This document shows, one piece after another, positions 26,436-38,225 of a DNA stretch of 64,000 nt (position 1 is the first letter of the stretch; every line of letters starts with the position of its first letter). The notes below the pieces were generated by a model. That model was given only the letters and a program-made list of their open reading frames with translations, did not search any database and was not told the origin of the DNA. The translations under genes were made by a program, and so were the position numbers. Origin of the DNA: Variovorax dokdonensis (lineage in GTDB: Bacteria > Pseudomonadota > Gammaproteobacteria > Burkholderiales > Burkholderiaceae_C); contig NZ_JASZYV010000001.1 of the NCBI RefSeq assembly GCF_030316895.1, forward strand, positions 1,302,001 through 1,366,000. Reading direction: 5' to 3'.

Positions 26436-26454
26436 CCGGCGGTACGGCCGCCGG
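26436..26454. terminator. Weak hairpin between convergent genes
   Basis: CCGGCGG-TACGG-CCGCCGG, a 7-bp GC stem in the 55-bp gap between the YqjE-like gene and convergent pyrD, followed in the plus direction by CTCTTCTTC. It lacks a proper T-tract, so it may be a weak or Rho-assisted terminator. Confidence 0.4.
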
Positions 26455-26461
26455 CTCTTCT

Positions 26462-27532
26462 TCAGTTCGAACTGCCCCGGCTGGCCAGCGCCCGAGCCAC
26501 TTCGCGCACCAGCTCGGGCCCTTTGTAGATCAGTCCCGTATAGATCTGCACCACGTCAGCACCGGCGGAGAGCTTGTCCTTGGCATGCTGGCCGCTCATC
26601 ACGCCGCCGACCCCAATGATCGGAAAGCCCGGGCCCAGCGCAGCGCGCAATTGGGCGATCACCCGGTTGCTGGCCTCGCGCACGGGGGCGCCCGACAGTC
26701 CACCGGCTTCTTCCGCATGGCGAAGCCCTGCGACTGCATCGCGCGACAGCGTGGTGTTGGTGGCAATCACGCCGTCCATGCCCGTGCGCCGAAGCGTGGC
26801 GGCGATGAGGCTCACTTGCGCTTCATCGAGGTCTGGCGCGATCTTCACGAACAGCGGAACACGTCGCCCCTGTGCCTCGGCCAGCGCCTCGCGCCGTTGG
26901 GCGAGCGCCGTGAGCAGGGCGTCCAGCGCCTCGTCGCTTTGCAGGCTGCGCAGGTTGGCCGTGTTGGGGCTGGAGATATTGATGGTGACGTAGTCGGCGT
27001 GCGGATAGACGCCTTCGAGGCAGATCAGGTAGTCGTCGACGGCCCGCTCGATCGGCGTGGCCGCGTTCTTGCCGATGTTCAGGCCCAGCAGCATGGGTTT
27101 GCCGCCCTTGATGTTGCCGCGCTTGCGGAACCGGGCCTGCTGGACGTTACGCACGAAGGCGTCCAGGCCCTCGTTGTTGAAGCCTAGGCGGTTGATCAGT
27201 GCCTCTCGCTCGGGCAGGCGGAAGATGCGAGGCTTCGGATTGCCCGGTTGCGCCTTGGGGGTGACGGTGCCCACTTCGACAAAGCCGAAGCCCATGGCCG
27301 AAAAGGCGTCGATGCAGCGTGCGTTCTTGTCCAGGCCAGCGGCCAGGCCAACGCGGTTCGGAAAATGCAGCCCAGCCAACTGGACCGGGTCATCCGTTCG
27401 AGCCTGCGAATAGAAGCAAGCCAGCGGCGTGTTCTGTGTGCGGGCCAGGGCGCCAAGGGTGATCTCGTGGGCCTGCTCGGCATCCATGCCGAACAGGAAG
27501 GGGCGCGTGAGGCCGTAGGGGACGAGCGACAT
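26462..27532 (-). CDS. pyrD: Dihydroorotate dehydrogenase (quinone), class 2
   Basis: 356 aa FMN enzyme of de novo pyrimidine synthesis, oxidising dihydroorotate with ubiquinone at the inner membrane. An N-terminal amphipathic quinone-binding helix region ([28 protein letters not shown]) marks class 2. Core motifs: [45 protein letters not shown], catalytic-Ser loop [32 protein letters not shown], and FMN phosphate-binding [10 protein letters not shown]. The start MSLVPYG fits family length; an upstream in-frame start would add 21 unlike residues. Confidence 0.97.
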   Translation of the reverse strand: MSLVPYGLTRPFLFGMDAEQAHEITLGALARTQNTPLACFYSQARTDDPVQLAGLHFPNRVGLAAGLDKNARCIDAFSAMGFGFVEVGTVTPKAQPGNPKPRIFRLPEREALINRLGFNNEGLDAFVRNVQQARFRKRGNIKGGKPMLLGLNIGKNAATPIERAVDDYLICLEGVYPHADYVTINISSPNTANLRSLQSDEALDALLTALAQRREALAEAQGRRVPLFVKIAPDLDEAQVSLIAATLRRTGMDGVIATNTTLSRDAVAGLRHAEEAGGLSGAPVREASNRVIAQLRAALGPGFPIIGVGGVMSGQHAKDKLSAGADVVQIYTGLIYKGPELVREVARALASRGSSN

Positions 27533-27576
27533 CGGATAATTCAGGCTCTTAGCAGCAAAGCCCAGGATTGTCCCCG

Positions 27577-28263
27577 ATGAACTCCCCAGCCCCAACCCAG
27601 GATGAACTCAAGGCGCAGGTCGCGCGCGCGGCCCTGGCCTATGTCGAGCCCGGCACCATCATCGGCGTCGGCACAGGCTCGACGGTCAACAAGTTCATCG
27701 AGGCGCTGGCGACGGTGAAGGACAGCATTCGTGGCGCGGTCTCCAGTTCCGTGGCCTCGACAGAGCGCCTGCGCGCCATCGGCGTGCCGGTGTTTGATTG
27801 CAACGAGGTCGGTGAACTCGGCGTCTACATCGACGGCGCCGACGAGATCGATGGCCACGGCCACATGATCAAGGGTGGCGGCGCAGCCCTCACGCGCGAG
27901 AAGATCGTGGCCGCCCAGTCGCGCCGGTTCGTCTGCATTGCCGATGCGTCCAAGCGCGTGAAGGTGCTGGGCGCATTTCCGTTGCCGGTGGAAGTGGTGC
28001 CGATGGCGACCGCCAGGGTGATCCGCCAGTTCTCCGAGATGGGCGGCAATGGCGTCGTTCGCCTGCGCGATGGCGCGCCCTTGGTGACGGACAACGGCCA
28101 GCACATCGTCGACGTGACGGGCCTTCGCATCGAGCGGCCGCATGATTTCGAGATGATGGTCAGCCAGTGGCCTGGCGTACTGACCGTCGGCGTGTTTGCG
28201 TTGCAGCGCGCGCACGTCTGCCTGCTCGGCACGCCCGGGGGCGTCGAGACATTGACCTTCTAG
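27577..28263 (+). CDS. rpiA: Ribose-5-phosphate isomerase A
   Basis: 228 aa cytosolic enzyme interconverting ribose 5-phosphate and ribulose 5-phosphate in the pentose phosphate pathway. Motifs: [14 protein letters not shown] (phosphate loop), [16 protein letters not shown], catalytic [27 protein letters not shown] (Asp, Glu, Lys), and C-terminal [13 protein letters not shown] at 27577 is preferred because AGGA lies 9 nt upstream; an in-frame TTG at 27568 is possible. Divergent from pyrD with only 44 bp between start codons, so their promoters must overlap. Confidence 0.96.
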   Translation: MNSPAPTQDELKAQVARAALAYVEPGTIIGVGTGSTVNKFIEALATVKDSIRGAVSSSVASTERLRAIGVPVFDCNEVGELGVYIDGADEIDGHGHMIKGGGAALTREKIVAAQSRRFVCIADASKRVKVLGAFPLPVEVVPMATARVIRQFSEMGGNGVVRLRDGAPLVTDNGQHIVDVTGLRIERPHDFEMMVSQWPGVLTVGVFALQRAHVCLLGTPGGVETLTF

Positions 28264-28267
28264 TTCT

Positions 28268-28945
28268 CTAGAAGCGGATGCCGGCCGGGTTGTCGGGCGT
28301 GGGGCCTTGCACGGGCGCAGGCGCTGAAGGCGGGGCTGCTGGCGCGGAGGCCGCTGCCGGGGCAGGTACGGCCGCAGGTGCAGGTGCAACGGCGACCAAC
28401 GGTGCCGCGGCCGGCTGCCGGTAGCCCGACGGCAACTGGGAGCTGGCCGGGTAGCCGGCCGCATCCAGATATTGGCTCCACTCGCTGTCCAGAAAACCTT
28501 CGAGCCGCTGCGATCCGATGGTCAGCATCGGCAGGCCGCTTTGTCCGGTCTGGCGGCTCAATGCCGCGTTGTCCTCGGGCGTGTTGACCGTGCGCTCGGT
28601 GTAGGGCACGCCGCGGGTGGTGAGCAGGTTGCGGCCTGCGTCGCAGGGCTGGCATTCGCTGCGTGTGTACAGCGTCACGGGATAGCGCTGAGCCACCTGG
28701 CGCAGTTCGTAGGGCAACTGTGCGAGGCCGTTGGCGGCCGAAGGGGCGGCATTCGACGGCACTGGCTGCGCGCCCGAACCTTGCGAGGTGGGAGGCTTGT
28801 CGCTGAAGGTCACCCTGCCGTTGGCGTCGATCTGCCGATAGACCTGAGCGCCGACAGGGCCGCCAACAAGGCACAGCGCGGCAGCGCCCAACAGCAGCGG
28901 GCCGCGCCACAGGCGGGGAAATTGCGACAAAGTGGTACAGGGCAT
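28268..28945 (-). CDS. Secreted DUF4124-glutaredoxin domain protein
   Basis: 225 aa. A signal peptide (LLLGAAALCLVGGPVGA) is followed by a DUF4124-like segment (QVYRQIDANGRVTFSDKPP), then a glutaredoxin/thioredoxin-like domain with the redox pair CQPC in LYTRSECQPCDAGRNLLTTRGVPYTERTV and the cis-Pro region SGLPMLTIG. The C-terminal 65 residues are a Pro/Ala-rich linker-like tail. Probably a periplasmic thiol-disulfide protein. MPCTTLSQ was chosen as the start; a longer frame overlaps prlC. It lies 115 bp downstream of prlC on the same strand and converges on rpiA with a 4-bp gap. Confidence 0.85.
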   Translation of the reverse strand: MPCTTLSQFPRLWRGPLLLGAAALCLVGGPVGAQVYRQIDANGRVTFSDKPPTSQGSGAQPVPSNAAPSAANGLAQLPYELRQVAQRYPVTLYTRSECQPCDAGRNLLTTRGVPYTERTVNTPEDNAALSRQTGQSGLPMLTIGSQRLEGFLDSEWSQYLDAAGYPASSQLPSGYRQPAAAPLVAVAPAPAAVPAPAAASAPAAPPSAPAPVQGPTPDNPAGIRF

Positions 28946-29060
28946 ACGGGCAGTATGCCAAGCGTCGCCGTCTAGCCAAGCGCCATAAGGAACGGCGCGG
29001 GCGTCAGCGACGCGAAAACGCCACTGCGCCGCACTACCTCGGCGGTGGAAAGTGTTCAGG

Positions 29061-31121
29061 TCAGGCCGGCGTGGGCGCAACCATCCCCTGATGGCGCATC
29101 AGCGCGTCCAGCTGAGGCGCGCGACCCCTGAAGGCCTTGAACGACTCGATGGCCGGTCGGCTGCCGCCCGCTTCGAGGATGGCCGTGCGGTAGCGTCTGC
29201 CAGTCTCGACGCTGGGGCGCCCTTGCTCATCTGCACTTTCCTCGAAGGCGGCGTACGCGTCGGCGCTGAGCACCTCGGCCCACTTGTAGCTGTAGTAGCC
29301 GGCCGCATAGCCACCCGAGAAGATGTGGGAGAAGGTGTTGGGCGTGCGGCTGAAGGGGGCGGAAGGCATGACCGCAACCTCGTCGCGAACCTTGCGCAGC
29401 AGATCCATCACACCGCCCGGCTCGGCCTTGGTGGCGTCGTACTCCGTATGCAGCAGCATGTCGAACAGCGAGAACTCGATTTGGCGCAGCGTCTGCAGGC
29501 CGCTTTGGAAGTTCTTGGCCGCGATCATCTTGTCGTACAGATCGCGGGGCAGAGGCTCGCCGGTGTCGACGTGGGCGGTCATGTGCCTGAGCACCTCCCA
29601 TTCCCAGCAGAAGTTTTCCATGAACTGGCTGGGCAGTTCCACAGCATCCCACTCGACGCCGCTGATCCCCGACACGTCGCGCTCGCTCACTTGCGTGAGC
29701 ATGTGGTGCAGGCCGTGGCCGGTTTCGTGGAAGAGCGTGATCACGTCATCGTGCGTGAGCAGGGGCGGCTTGCCTTGCACGCCTTCGGCGAAGTTGCAGA
29801 CCAGATGCGCCACGGGCGTCTGGAGGCGGCCGTCGTCCGGACGCAGCCAGCGGGCGCGCACATCGTCCATCCAGGCGCCGCCGCGCTTCCCGGCACGGGC
29901 GGCGGGGTCGAGGTAGAACTGGCCGACCTTCTGCACGCCCTGCGGCGTGCTGCGCTCGATGCGATAGAACTCCACGCCCGGGTTCCATACCGGCGCGGTG
30001 TCGCGGCGGATCGAGACCTCGAACAGCGTCTCGACGATCTTGAAGAGGCCGGCGAGGACTTTCGGCGCGGTGAAGTACTGCTTGACCTCCTGCTCGCTGA
30101 AGGCATAGCGGGCTTCCTTGAGCTTTTCGCCGATGTAGCTCCAGTCCCAGGGCTGGGGATCGGCGATGCCGAGTTGCTCGGCGGCAAAGCTGCGCAGGTC
30201 GGCCAGGTCCTTCAGGGCGAACGGGCGGGCCTTGGCCGCGAGGTCGCGCAGAAAGTCGGTCACCTCCTTGGCCGACTGGGCCATCTTCGGCACGAGCGAA
30301 AGCTCACCGAAATTGGGGTAGCCCAGCAGATGCGCCTCTTCCTGGCGCAGCGCGAGGATCTCCTGGATCAGCGCGGTGTTGTCGAACGTCGGATCGCCCA
30401 GTTCGCTGGCACGGGTCGCGTAGGCGCGATAGAGCGTCTCGCGCAGCTGGCTGCTCACGGCGAACTGCATCACCGGCAGGTAGCAGGGCATCTTGAGCGT
30501 GAGCTTGTAGCCTTCCTTGCCCTCGGCCTGGGCGGCAGCGCGCGCGGCCGCCACCACGTCCTGTGGCACGCCTTCGAGTTCTTCCTCGGTGGCGTAGTAG
30601 GCGAAGGCATCGGTGGCGTCCAGGGCGTTCTCGCTGAACTTCTGGCTGGCTTCGGCGGCGCGCTCCTGGATCTGCGCGAAGCGTTCCTTGGCCTCGCCCT
30701 GAAGCTCGGCGCCGCCAAGAACGAAGTTGCGCATGGCGTTGGCATGGGCCTGCTTCTGCTCCGCATTGAGCGTTGCCGGGTCGATGGCCTTGTACTTGGC
30801 ATAGAGCCGCTCGTCAGAGCCCAGGCGTGTCCAGAAGGCGGTGACCCGCGGCATGGCCTCGTTGTAGGCGGCGCGCAGTGCGGGCGTGTCGGCCACCGAG
30901 TTGAGGTGCCCCACGGCGCCCCATGCGCGGCCCAGGCGTTCGACCGCCACGTCGAGTTGCTGGGCGATGGCCCGCCAGTCGGCCGGGAACTCCGGCGCCG
31001 TGACCTTCTGCAGGGCTGCCTCGGATTGCTCGAGCAGCTGGTCGATCGCGGGCGCGACGTGCTCCGGACGAATCTGGTCGAACAAGGGCAGGTCGGTGAA
31101 GTCGAGGAGTGGGTTGCTCAT
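29061..31121 (-). CDS. prlC: Oligopeptidase A (M3 family zinc metallopeptidase)
   Basis: 686 aa cytosolic peptidase that degrades oligopeptides, including cleaved signal peptides. Zinc site HETGH at 465-469 within LFHETGHGLHHMLTQ, with the third ligand Glu in VEWDAVELPSQFMENF downstream. Other M3A features: GQFYLDPAARAGKRGGAWMDDVRAR and IFSGGYAAGYYSYKWAEVLSADAYAAFEE near the C-terminus. Length matches E. coli PrlC (680 aa). Its neighbour in related genomes is often folD (recollection); here about 9 kb of signalling genes lie between. Confidence 0.96.
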   Translation of the reverse strand: MSNPLLDFTDLPLFDQIRPEHVAPAIDQLLEQSEAALQKVTAPEFPADWRAIAQQLDVAVERLGRAWGAVGHLNSVADTPALRAAYNEAMPRVTAFWTRLGSDERLYAKYKAIDPATLNAEQKQAHANAMRNFVLGGAELQGEAKERFAQIQERAAEASQKFSENALDATDAFAYYATEEELEGVPQDVVAAARAAAQAEGKEGYKLTLKMPCYLPVMQFAVSSQLRETLYRAYATRASELGDPTFDNTALIQEILALRQEEAHLLGYPNFGELSLVPKMAQSAKEVTDFLRDLAAKARPFALKDLADLRSFAAEQLGIADPQPWDWSYIGEKLKEARYAFSEQEVKQYFTAPKVLAGLFKIVETLFEVSIRRDTAPVWNPGVEFYRIERSTPQGVQKVGQFYLDPAARAGKRGGAWMDDVRARWLRPDDGRLQTPVAHLVCNFAEGVQGKPPLLTHDDVITLFHETGHGLHHMLTQVSERDVSGISGVEWDAVELPSQFMENFCWEWEVLRHMTAHVDTGEPLPRDLYDKMIAAKNFQSGLQTLRQIEFSLFDMLLHTEYDATKAEPGGVMDLLRKVRDEVAVMPSAPFSRTPNTFSHIFSGGYAAGYYSYKWAEVLSADAYAAFEESADEQGRPSVETGRRYRTAILEAGGSRPAIESFKAFRGRAPQLDALMRHQGMVAPTPA

Positions 31122-31251
31122 GGGTTACAGATTGGGCGGTGCCAGGGGTGTTCAAGAACCAGGCTCAAGAATGCCAGAGAACGCAAGGGCACAGTCGCAC
31201 CCAGGGCGCTGCTTGCACCGGTGCCGCAGCGCTGGCGGCTTGCGCCGCCCG

Positions 31252-31764
31252 CTATTCGAAGCGGCAGCTCACGCGCACGATGCCCGGTTCCGGAGGTTCG
31301 TCCCAGCCTTCTTCGAGGCCGTGGCGGCGCATGAACGCCAACATGCGGGCGTTGGCGTCCCAGACGTCGCCGTAGATGTGGTGCAAGCCGGCATTGCGGG
31401 CACCCTGCATCAAGGCGTCCATCAGGCGATTGGCCACGCCGCTGCCACGCCAGTTGTCGAGCACGCTTAAGGCGAGTTCGGCGGACTGGGCCTCGTGGTT
31501 CACCACGTTCCAGCCGGCTTCGCCCACGATCTGTTCGCCGTGGGGACCCCAGACGCAAGCCACCCAGCCGGCGTGGCGCTCGCCGTCCGCACTGACCAGA
31601 TAGCCGACCAGCTTGGGTGAATCGCCGTTAACCGCCGCATGGAACCTCTCGCGGCGCGAGCGCGCGCTCAGGCCCATGAGAAAGCCGCGCATCGTCTGCG
31701 CGTCTTCCGGGCGAACCCGCCGCACGAAGACGGTAGGGCGGTCATTGACGTCTGGCGCATCCAC
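31252..31764 (-). CDS. GNAT family N-acetyltransferase
   Basis: 170 aa single-domain acetyltransferase. N-terminal strand VFVRRVRPEDAQTMRGFLMGLSARSRRERFH, acetyl-CoA motif A ELALSVLDNWRGSGVANRLMDALMQGAR, and C-terminal motif B DVWDANARMLAFMRRHGLEE. This layout resembles domains found alone or fused to acyl-CoA synthetases. Start is GTG at 31764 and lacks a clear Shine-Dalgarno. Substrate unknown, possibly a protein lysine or small amine. It is divergent from the kinase operon across a 143-bp AT-richer region and lies 130 bp upstream of prlC. Confidence 0.87.
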   Translation of the reverse strand: MDAPDVNDRPTVFVRRVRPEDAQTMRGFLMGLSARSRRERFHAAVNGDSPKLVGYLVSADGERHAGWVACVWGPHGEQIVGEAGWNVVNHEAQSAELALSVLDNWRGSGVANRLMDALMQGARNAGLHHIYGDVWDANARMLAFMRRHGLEEGWDEPPEPGIVRVSCRFE

Positions 31765-31907
31765 AAATTTGTCGATTCTGTCAATGTTGTTATGTGCGAA
31801 TGTTGATCGGTGGCAACACTTCGGCCCACGGCGGACGAATCGTAGCCGACCAGGTTTGCTATGAGTAACAATTTCGCGTTAATTTTTTCCCGGCGACTGG
31901 GCCCCCA

Positions 31908-34647
<2,740 letters not shown>

Positions 34648-34676
<29 letters not shown>

Positions 34677-35022
34677 CGAGCTCAATCGCGACATGCTCTC
34701 GCGTCGGCTCATGCGGCGCGGTTACGAGGTCGCGATGGCCGTCGACGGCGAACAGGCGCTGGTGGCCGTTCGCGACGGGCAGCCCCAACTGGTGCTGATG
34801 GACATGAGCCTGCCGATCATCGACGGCTGGGAGGCCACGCGCCGACTCAAGGCAGATCCGCAATTGCGCCACATTCCGGTGATCGCACTGACGGCCCATG
34901 CGATGTCCGGCGACCGCGAACGGGCGCTGGAGGCGGGCTGCGATGAGTTCGACACCAAGCCCATCGAGTTCGAACGTCTGCTCGGCAAGATTGAAGCCCT
35001 GCTCGGCAGGACGGGTGCATGA
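34648..35022 (+). CDS. Single-domain response regulator (CheY-like)
   Basis: 124 aa receiver domain with no output domain. Acidic pocket Glu8-Asp9 (LVEDNELN), phospho-acceptor Asp52 (LVLMDMSLP), Thr in [23 protein letters not shown], and Lys in DTKPIEF. The loop [22 protein letters not shown] is typical of receivers partnered with hybrid kinases. AGGAGG precedes the ATG inside the kinase gene. It overlaps the next kinase by 4 bp (ATGA), so it probably shuttles phosphate between the two kinases (inference). Confidence 0.93.
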
Positions 35023-36482
35023 GTTCCACCTCGCCGATCGCGAGCGAACCCGTCTGGCCGCCGCCGCACGCCGGCGCCGCGGACGCAGACGCCCGCGAAA
35101 AGGCGTTGCGCTTGCCAAGGCTGACTTACCCGGTGCGCGTGGGGGCACACCTGCTGAGCGCACTGCTGCTGTTGTCCATCTTTCTGGAGCAGCCGCCGGC
35201 CACGCCAGCGCTGTGGGGCGTCATGGCCGTCTCGTTGCTGTGGCCGCACCTGGCCTTCTTGCTGGCCACGCACGGCCCGACAGTGGGCATCAAGCGGCGC
35301 GAGTACGTGGCGCTTTCTGTCGACTCATGCCTGCTGGGCTTGTACGCGGCGCTGGCGAACTTCAGTCCGTGGTGCATCGTCGTCTTCTGCTTCGGCGTGA
35401 CGGGCTCCAGCCTGAGCATCGGTGGCGGCAGGCTGGCCCTGCGCAATCTGCCGGCCGTTCTGCTGGGCATGGCGCTGGGGGGCATGGCCAATGATTGGCG
35501 ATTCATGCCCCAGCTGGCGTGGTGGCCGACCATCGTCTCGGCTTGTACGTTTGCGGTGCAGCTCATGGTGTGGGGCTTTGCCATGCATATCCAGGCCCGT
35601 CGTGCCGGCCGCACGCGGCGGGCACTTCGGGAGCGCAATGCCCAGATCGAGGCGCAGGCCATCCACCTGGAGCGTGCGCGCCAGGAGGCCGAGGTGGCCA
35701 ACCGCGCCAAGAGTGCCTTCCTGGCCAACATGAGCCACGAACTGCGCACGCCGCTCAATGCCGTGATCGGCTACGCCGACCTGCTGGACGAAGACTTGCG
35801 AGACGCCGGCGTCGACCCCGGCGCGCTGGAGGACGTCCAGCGCATCCGCCAATCGGCGCGGCACCTGCTGGGCATGATCAACGACGTGCTGGACCTCTCT
35901 CGCCTGGATGCCGGCAAGGTCGAACTGCACCTGCAGGACTGCGATGTACCCAACTTGCTGGCTCAGGTGGTCGATTCGGTCAAGAGCGCGATGCAGGCCA
36001 ACGAGAACCAGCTCACGGTGCGCTGCGGCGACGCGCCGGCCATCATGCGCACCGATCCGCAACGCCTGCGGCAGGTGCTTCACATCCTGCTGGCCAACGC
36101 CGCCAAGTTCACACGCTCCGGTCAGGTCGAACTGCGGGCCAGCCTCATGCACATCGATGGTGGCCGCGGCGTGCTGTTCGAGGTGCAGGACACCGGCATC
36201 GGCATGAGCCAGGAGCAGGTCGCCCACGTGTTCCAACCCTTCGTGCAGGCCGACAGCGGCAGCACACGGTCGTTTGGCGGCAGCGGCCTGGGACTGGCCA
36301 TCGGGCGGCGACTCGCGCACCTGCTCGGCGGGGAACTTGACGTGAGCAGTGAGCCCGGCCGGGGCTCCTGCTTCCGGCTGCGCCTGCCGCAGCAGCTTGC
36401 GCAAGTCACCAACGAGGAAGTCGTCACGCTGCCTGCGGACACAGGTCCCGCCACACTGTGGGGAGGCGTCGATGAAAGGTGA
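35019..36482 (+). CDS. MASE2-type membrane histidine kinase
   Basis: 487 aa. MASE2-like membrane region at about 25-200 ([46 protein letters not shown] and [12 protein letters not shown]), a short coiled coil, HisKA with His240 ([19 protein letters not shown]), and a complete HATPase ([42 protein letters not shown]). No PAS or receiver. MASE2 is better known attached to GGDEF or cyclase domains. It shares general design with the first kinase of the operon, from which it may have arisen by duplication. Its end overlaps the RsbW-like gene by 11 bp. Confidence 0.92.
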   Translation: MSSTSPIASEPVWPPPHAGAADADAREKALRLPRLTYPVRVGAHLLSALLLLSIFLEQPPATPALWGVMAVSLLWPHLAFLLATHGPTVGIKRREYVALSVDSCLLGLYAALANFSPWCIVVFCFGVTGSSLSIGGGRLALRNLPAVLLGMALGGMANDWRFMPQLAWWPTIVSACTFAVQLMVWGFAMHIQARRAGRTRRALRERNAQIEAQAIHLERARQEAEVANRAKSAFLANMSHELRTPLNAVIGYADLLDEDLRDAGVDPGALEDVQRIRQSARHLLGMINDVLDLSRLDAGKVELHLQDCDVPNLLAQVVDSVKSAMQANENQLTVRCGDAPAIMRTDPQRLRQVLHILLANAAKFTRSGQVELRASLMHIDGGRGVLFEVQDTGIGMSQEQVAHVFQPFVQADSGSTRSFGGSGLGLAIGRRLAHLLGGELDVSSEPGRGSCFRLRLPQQLAQVTNEEVVTLPADTGPATLWGGVDER

Positions 36483-36924
36483 ATCACCGCTTGTCGCGCC
36501 CTGGCAGCGGCAGCGCAGCTGCCCGGCGACGCTCGGTGAGTTGCCGCCGCTGCTCGACATGGTGCGCGAGGCCTGCGCGCACATGGATGCGCCTCAGGAC
36601 ATGGCACACGACCTGCTTCTGATGGCCGAGGAGGCATGCGTGAACATCATGCGCCACGCCTACCCTGAAGGCGCGGACGGCACGTTGCTGTTGCGCGTTC
36701 GATGCACGCACCGTGGCGTCGAACTCGTTCTGCAGGATCGCGGCATTCCCTTCGACCCGCTGGCCGCCGAACCGCCCGATCCATTGCTCGATGCGATGGA
36801 CCGCGAGATCGGAGGCCTGGGCGTTCATCTGATTCGACAACTGGCCGACCGCGTCGACTATCGGCGCGACCCGGCGCTGGGCAACGTGCTTGTGATCGAA
36901 AAGCACCTGCCGCCGGTGAGCTGA
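36472..36924 (+). CDS. RsbW/SpoIIAB-like ATP-binding protein (putative anti-sigma or switch kinase)
   Basis: 150 aa GHKL-fold Ser/Thr kinase of the partner-switch type. N-box [12 protein letters not shown] (Glu54, Asn58), G1 box QDRGIPFDP (Asp89, Gly91), G2 box [19 protein letters not shown] (114-117). In the family such proteins either bind a sigma factor or another target, or phosphorylate the STAS antagonist; the STAS gene follows directly. GGGAGG lies upstream of the ATG, which overlaps the kinase stop. No sigma factor gene is nearby, so the bound target is open. Confidence 0.9.
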   Translation: MKGESPLVAPWQRQRSCPATLGELPPLLDMVREACAHMDAPQDMAHDLLLMAEEACVNIMRHAYPEGADGTLLLRVRCTHRGVELVLQDRGIPFDPLAAEPPDPLLDAMDREIGGLGVHLIRQLADRVDYRRDPALGNVLVIEKHLPPVS

Positions 36925-36957
36925 CACACGAATTCAAGTCTGAGTAGGAGAAGAGAA

Positions 36958-37305
36958 GTGGAAATCGCGATCACCCCGCATCCTGATGACGTTCTGGTGC
37001 TGAGCATCACCGGCAGCGTGGACAGCCTCAATGCCGACCAGCTCACCAGCGCCTTTGCGTTGCCCATTGGCGAGGGGCGGCAACGCCTGGTCGCCGACTT
37101 CGCGCAGGTCAACTACACGAGCAGCGCCGGGCTGCGCTCACTGCTCATCACCGTCAAGGAATGCCGGCGCGCGGGGGGTGATCTCCGGCTTGCAGCACTG
37201 CAGCCCCAGGTCGAACGGGTGCTGTCGATCGCCGGCTTTACCGCGATCCTGAAGGTCTATACCGACGTGCCCAGCGCGGTGGCCAGTTTCGGCGACGCAG
37301 ACTGA
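36958..37305 (+). CDS. STAS domain anti-sigma factor antagonist (RsbV-like)
   Basis: 115 aa single STAS domain: VLVLSITGSVDSLNADQLTSAF, VADFAQVNYTSSAGLRSLLITVKECR with the phosphorylatable Ser55/Ser56 at the start of helix 2, and LRLAALQPQVERVLSIAGF. Its phosphorylation state should be set by the RsbW-like kinase 33 bp upstream and the PP2C phosphatase at the end of the operon. GTG start with TAGGAG upstream; no ATG is available nearby in frame. Confidence 0.93.
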   Translation: MEIAITPHPDDVLVLSITGSVDSLNADQLTSAFALPIGEGRQRLVADFAQVNYTSSAGLRSLLITVKECRRAGGDLRLAALQPQVERVLSIAGFTAILKVYTDVPSAVASFGDAD

Positions 37306-37328
37306 ACAACCTCCCAAAGGAGCGCATC

Positions 37329-38225
37329 GTGCATCACAAGAACGTCGACTCGGACGACTCACTGCCGAAAGTCACGCTGGTCATCGGATCGGGCAGCGTC
37401 AAGTGCGCGGCGGCCATCGGCGTCGTCAAGGCGCTGGCGGACGCGGGCATCGGCATCGACCGGGTGGTGGGCTGCAGCGCGGGCGCGCTCTTTGCGACGC
37501 TGGTGGCCTTGGGCTACGACACCGAAACGTCGCGCGATCTGACCATCCGAACCTGGACCCGCGACATCACCTCGCAGCGCAACGTCATGGGCCTGCTGAG
37601 GGTCGTGGCGCCGCGCCTGTTCGGCTTTCGTGCCGACAACTTCGGGCTGCGCAACGACCGCATGCTGCGTGAGAAGCTGCGGGCCGTGTTCGGGGACCGG
37701 CGCATCGAGGACACACCGATCCCGCTGCACATCACCGCGACCGACTTTGCCAACGGAGAGTTGGTGGAGTTGTCGCGCGGATCGATGGTGGATGCCATCC
37801 GTGCCAGCTTGTCGCTGCCGCTGGCCTTCGAGCCGGTGCGCATCGGCGAGCGCCTGTTGGTCGACGGCTACCTCTCCGACCCCTTGCCGGTGAGCGTGGC
37901 GATGAGGCACGGCAGCCGTGTCATCGTGGCGGTGGGCTTCGAGAACCCGTACCAGGAACGGATCAGCAGTGCGGGTCGCTTTGCCTTCCAGCTCAGCGCC
38001 ATCCTGGCCAACAACCTGCTGCGCTCGCGGCTGGCCTTCCACAGCGCGGCGCATCACTCGGAGTTGATCCTGATCCTGCCGCAGTTCAAGCATCGGGTGA
38101 AGCTTTTCGACACCGCCATGGTTCCCTACATCATCGACGAGGGCGAGCAGGCGACCTTGCAGCAGTTGCCCTATCTGCATTCCTTGCTCAATGCGGACCG
38201 TGCTCGAATTGCCCAGGTCGCCTGA
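37329..38225 (+). CDS. Patatin-like phospholipase family protein (first copy)
   Basis: 298 aa. Serine lipid acyl hydrolase fold: oxyanion region TLVIGSGSVKCAAAIGVVKAL (instead of the usual GGGxxG), nucleophile elbow GCSAG with Ser50, mid-region RIEDTPIPLHITATDFANGELVELSRG, catalytic Asp in LLVDGYLSDPLPV (DGY instead of DGG/A). GTG start preceded by AAGGAG. The C-terminus RIAQVA overlaps the next patatin gene by 35 bp. No signal peptide or lipobox, so it is probably cytosolic or membrane-peripheral. Being within a partner-switch operon suggests activity is regulated by protein-protein contact (inference). Confidence 0.9.
   Translation: MHHKNVDSDDSLPKVTLVIGSGSVKCAAAIGVVKALADAGIGIDRVVGCSAGALFATLVALGYDTETSRDLTIRTWTRDITSQRNVMGLLRVVAPRLFGFRADNFGLRNDRMLREKLRAVFGDRRIEDTPIPLHITATDFANGELVELSRGSMVDAIRASLSLPLAFEPVRIGERLLVDGYLSDPLPVSVAMRHGSRVIVAVGFENPYQERISSAGRFAFQLSAILANNLLRSRLAFHSAAHHSELILILPQFKHRVKLFDTAMVPYIIDEGEQATLQQLPYLHSLLNADRARIAQVA

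Noticed and set aside
31779..31784. Minus-strand TTGACA upstream of the GNAT gene as a -35 element
   Set aside because: It lies only about 15 bp from the start codon, so a -10 at normal spacing would fall on or inside the start.
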